Source: Pseudomonas sp. MUP55 | Lineage (GTDB): Bacteria; Pseudomonadota; Gammaproteobacteria; Pseudomonadales; Pseudomonadaceae | DNA length: 64,000 nucleotides | Reading direction: 5' to 3' | Assembly: GCF_034043515.1 (NCBI RefSeq) | Contig: NZ_CP138214.1 | Coordinates: 2,170,001 to 2,234,000, forward strand | In this document: positions 63,664 to 64,000 of the stretch, in pieces | How positions within the stretch are numbered: the stretch's first letter is position 1 | How the letters are laid out: every line of letters begins with the position of its first letter | The notes under the pieces: generated by a model | Database searches by the model: none | What the model was told of the DNA's origin: nothing | What the model saw: only the letters and a program-made list of their open reading frames with translations | Made by a program: the position numbers and the translations under genes

Positions 63664-64000
63664 CATGTTTCTACATAACAAGCGACTTCAATACACCGTA
63701 CGTGTCGCCGAGCCCAACCCGGGCCTGGCCAACCTTTTGCTTGAACAGTTTGGCGGCGCTCAAGGTGAGTTGGCGGCCGCGTCCCGCTACTTTACCCAAG
63801 CCTTGTCCGAGGACGATCCAGGGCGCAAAGACCTGTTGATGGACATCGCCACCGAGGAACTCAGTCACCTGGAAATCGTTGGCTCGATCATCGTGATGCT
63901 CAACAAGGGTGCCAAGGGGCGCATGGCCGAAGGCGTGGAGGAGGAGGGCGAGCTGTATCGCTCACTCAATGGCGCTGGCAATGACTCCCATATCACCAGC
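63664..64000 (+). CDS. Manganese catalase, 5' part
   Basis: The first 112 residues of a dimanganese catalase, which splits hydrogen peroxide; the gene leaves the window at the right edge. MFLHNKRLQYTVRVAEPNPG is the typical start. LEQFGGAQGELAAASRYFTQ and IATEELSHLEIVGSIIVML carry the ferritin-like metal ligands (Glu and EExxH-type). GAGGAG stands before the ATG. Confidence 0.92.

Overview
The window is GC-rich Pseudomonas chromosome, most likely from the P. fluorescens group. The main evidence is the gacA (TTG start) - uvrC - pgsA - tRNA-Gly block, an Hxc-like type II secretion operon with a lipoprotein secretin, a P. syringae-type levansucrase, and dense operons joined by ATGA/GTGA overlaps.

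Layout. Positions 1-921 (minus): 5' end of a DAHP synthase gene preceded by an unusual leader. The leader holds a 44-codon peptide ending in a run of Phe/Tyr/Trp codons, an intrinsic terminator, and a second small Tyr-rich ORF. Positions 1069-6400 (plus, apart from one small gene): nitrilase-family hydrolase, GNAT acetyltransferase, two divergent small DNA-binding proteins, gacA-uvrC-pgsA and tRNA-Gly(GCC) with its terminator. The N-terminal remnant of an integrase lies behind the tRNA. Positions 6968-9002: MATE exporter and TetR regulator. Positions 9019-11990 (minus): secreted GH3 glucosidase with a small coupled exported protein. Positions 12018-12535: AT-rich regulatory gap. Positions 12536-22407: gspE-F-G-H-I-J-K-L-M-C/N-D. 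Positions 22590-25305: exported beta-propeller protein, divergent from an Nramp-like transporter. Positions 25306-26163: decayed DNA with a MarR pseudogene.

Positions 26164-50446 are a type VI secretion (T6SS) region. Reading the minus strand from 44140: tssB-C-E-F-G, an FHA-TssJ fusion, tssK-tssL, hcp, vgrG, a DUF2169 adaptor, a PAAR-like protein, a GH-E nuclease effector and two TPR-type candidate immunity proteins. Behind them lies a set of broken VgrG/PAAR/Rhs pieces and two orphan toxin tails, each overlapping a candidate immunity gene. On the plus strand are tagO/vasI, tssA, a truncated vgrG and tssM. No tssH (clpV) is present.

Positions 50498-64000: an unknown zinc-ribbon protein, then a levansucrase (minus) with a near-consensus LexA box upstream. 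galE is divergent from a four-gene operon (glycosyltransferase, UDP-galactopyranose mutase, GH1-like hydrolase, ABC exporter), suggesting galactofuranose glycan synthesis and export. Last comes a stress-type block: a BaeRF3 protein, a metallo-beta-lactamase fold enzyme, a KGG-repeat protein and the start of a manganese catalase.

The most novel-looking items are the double aromatic leader before the DAHP synthase, the T6SS toxin-tail/immunity graveyard with a possible -1 frameshift, the FHA-TssJ fusion, the LexA box at the levansucrase gene, and the putative galactofuranose cluster.
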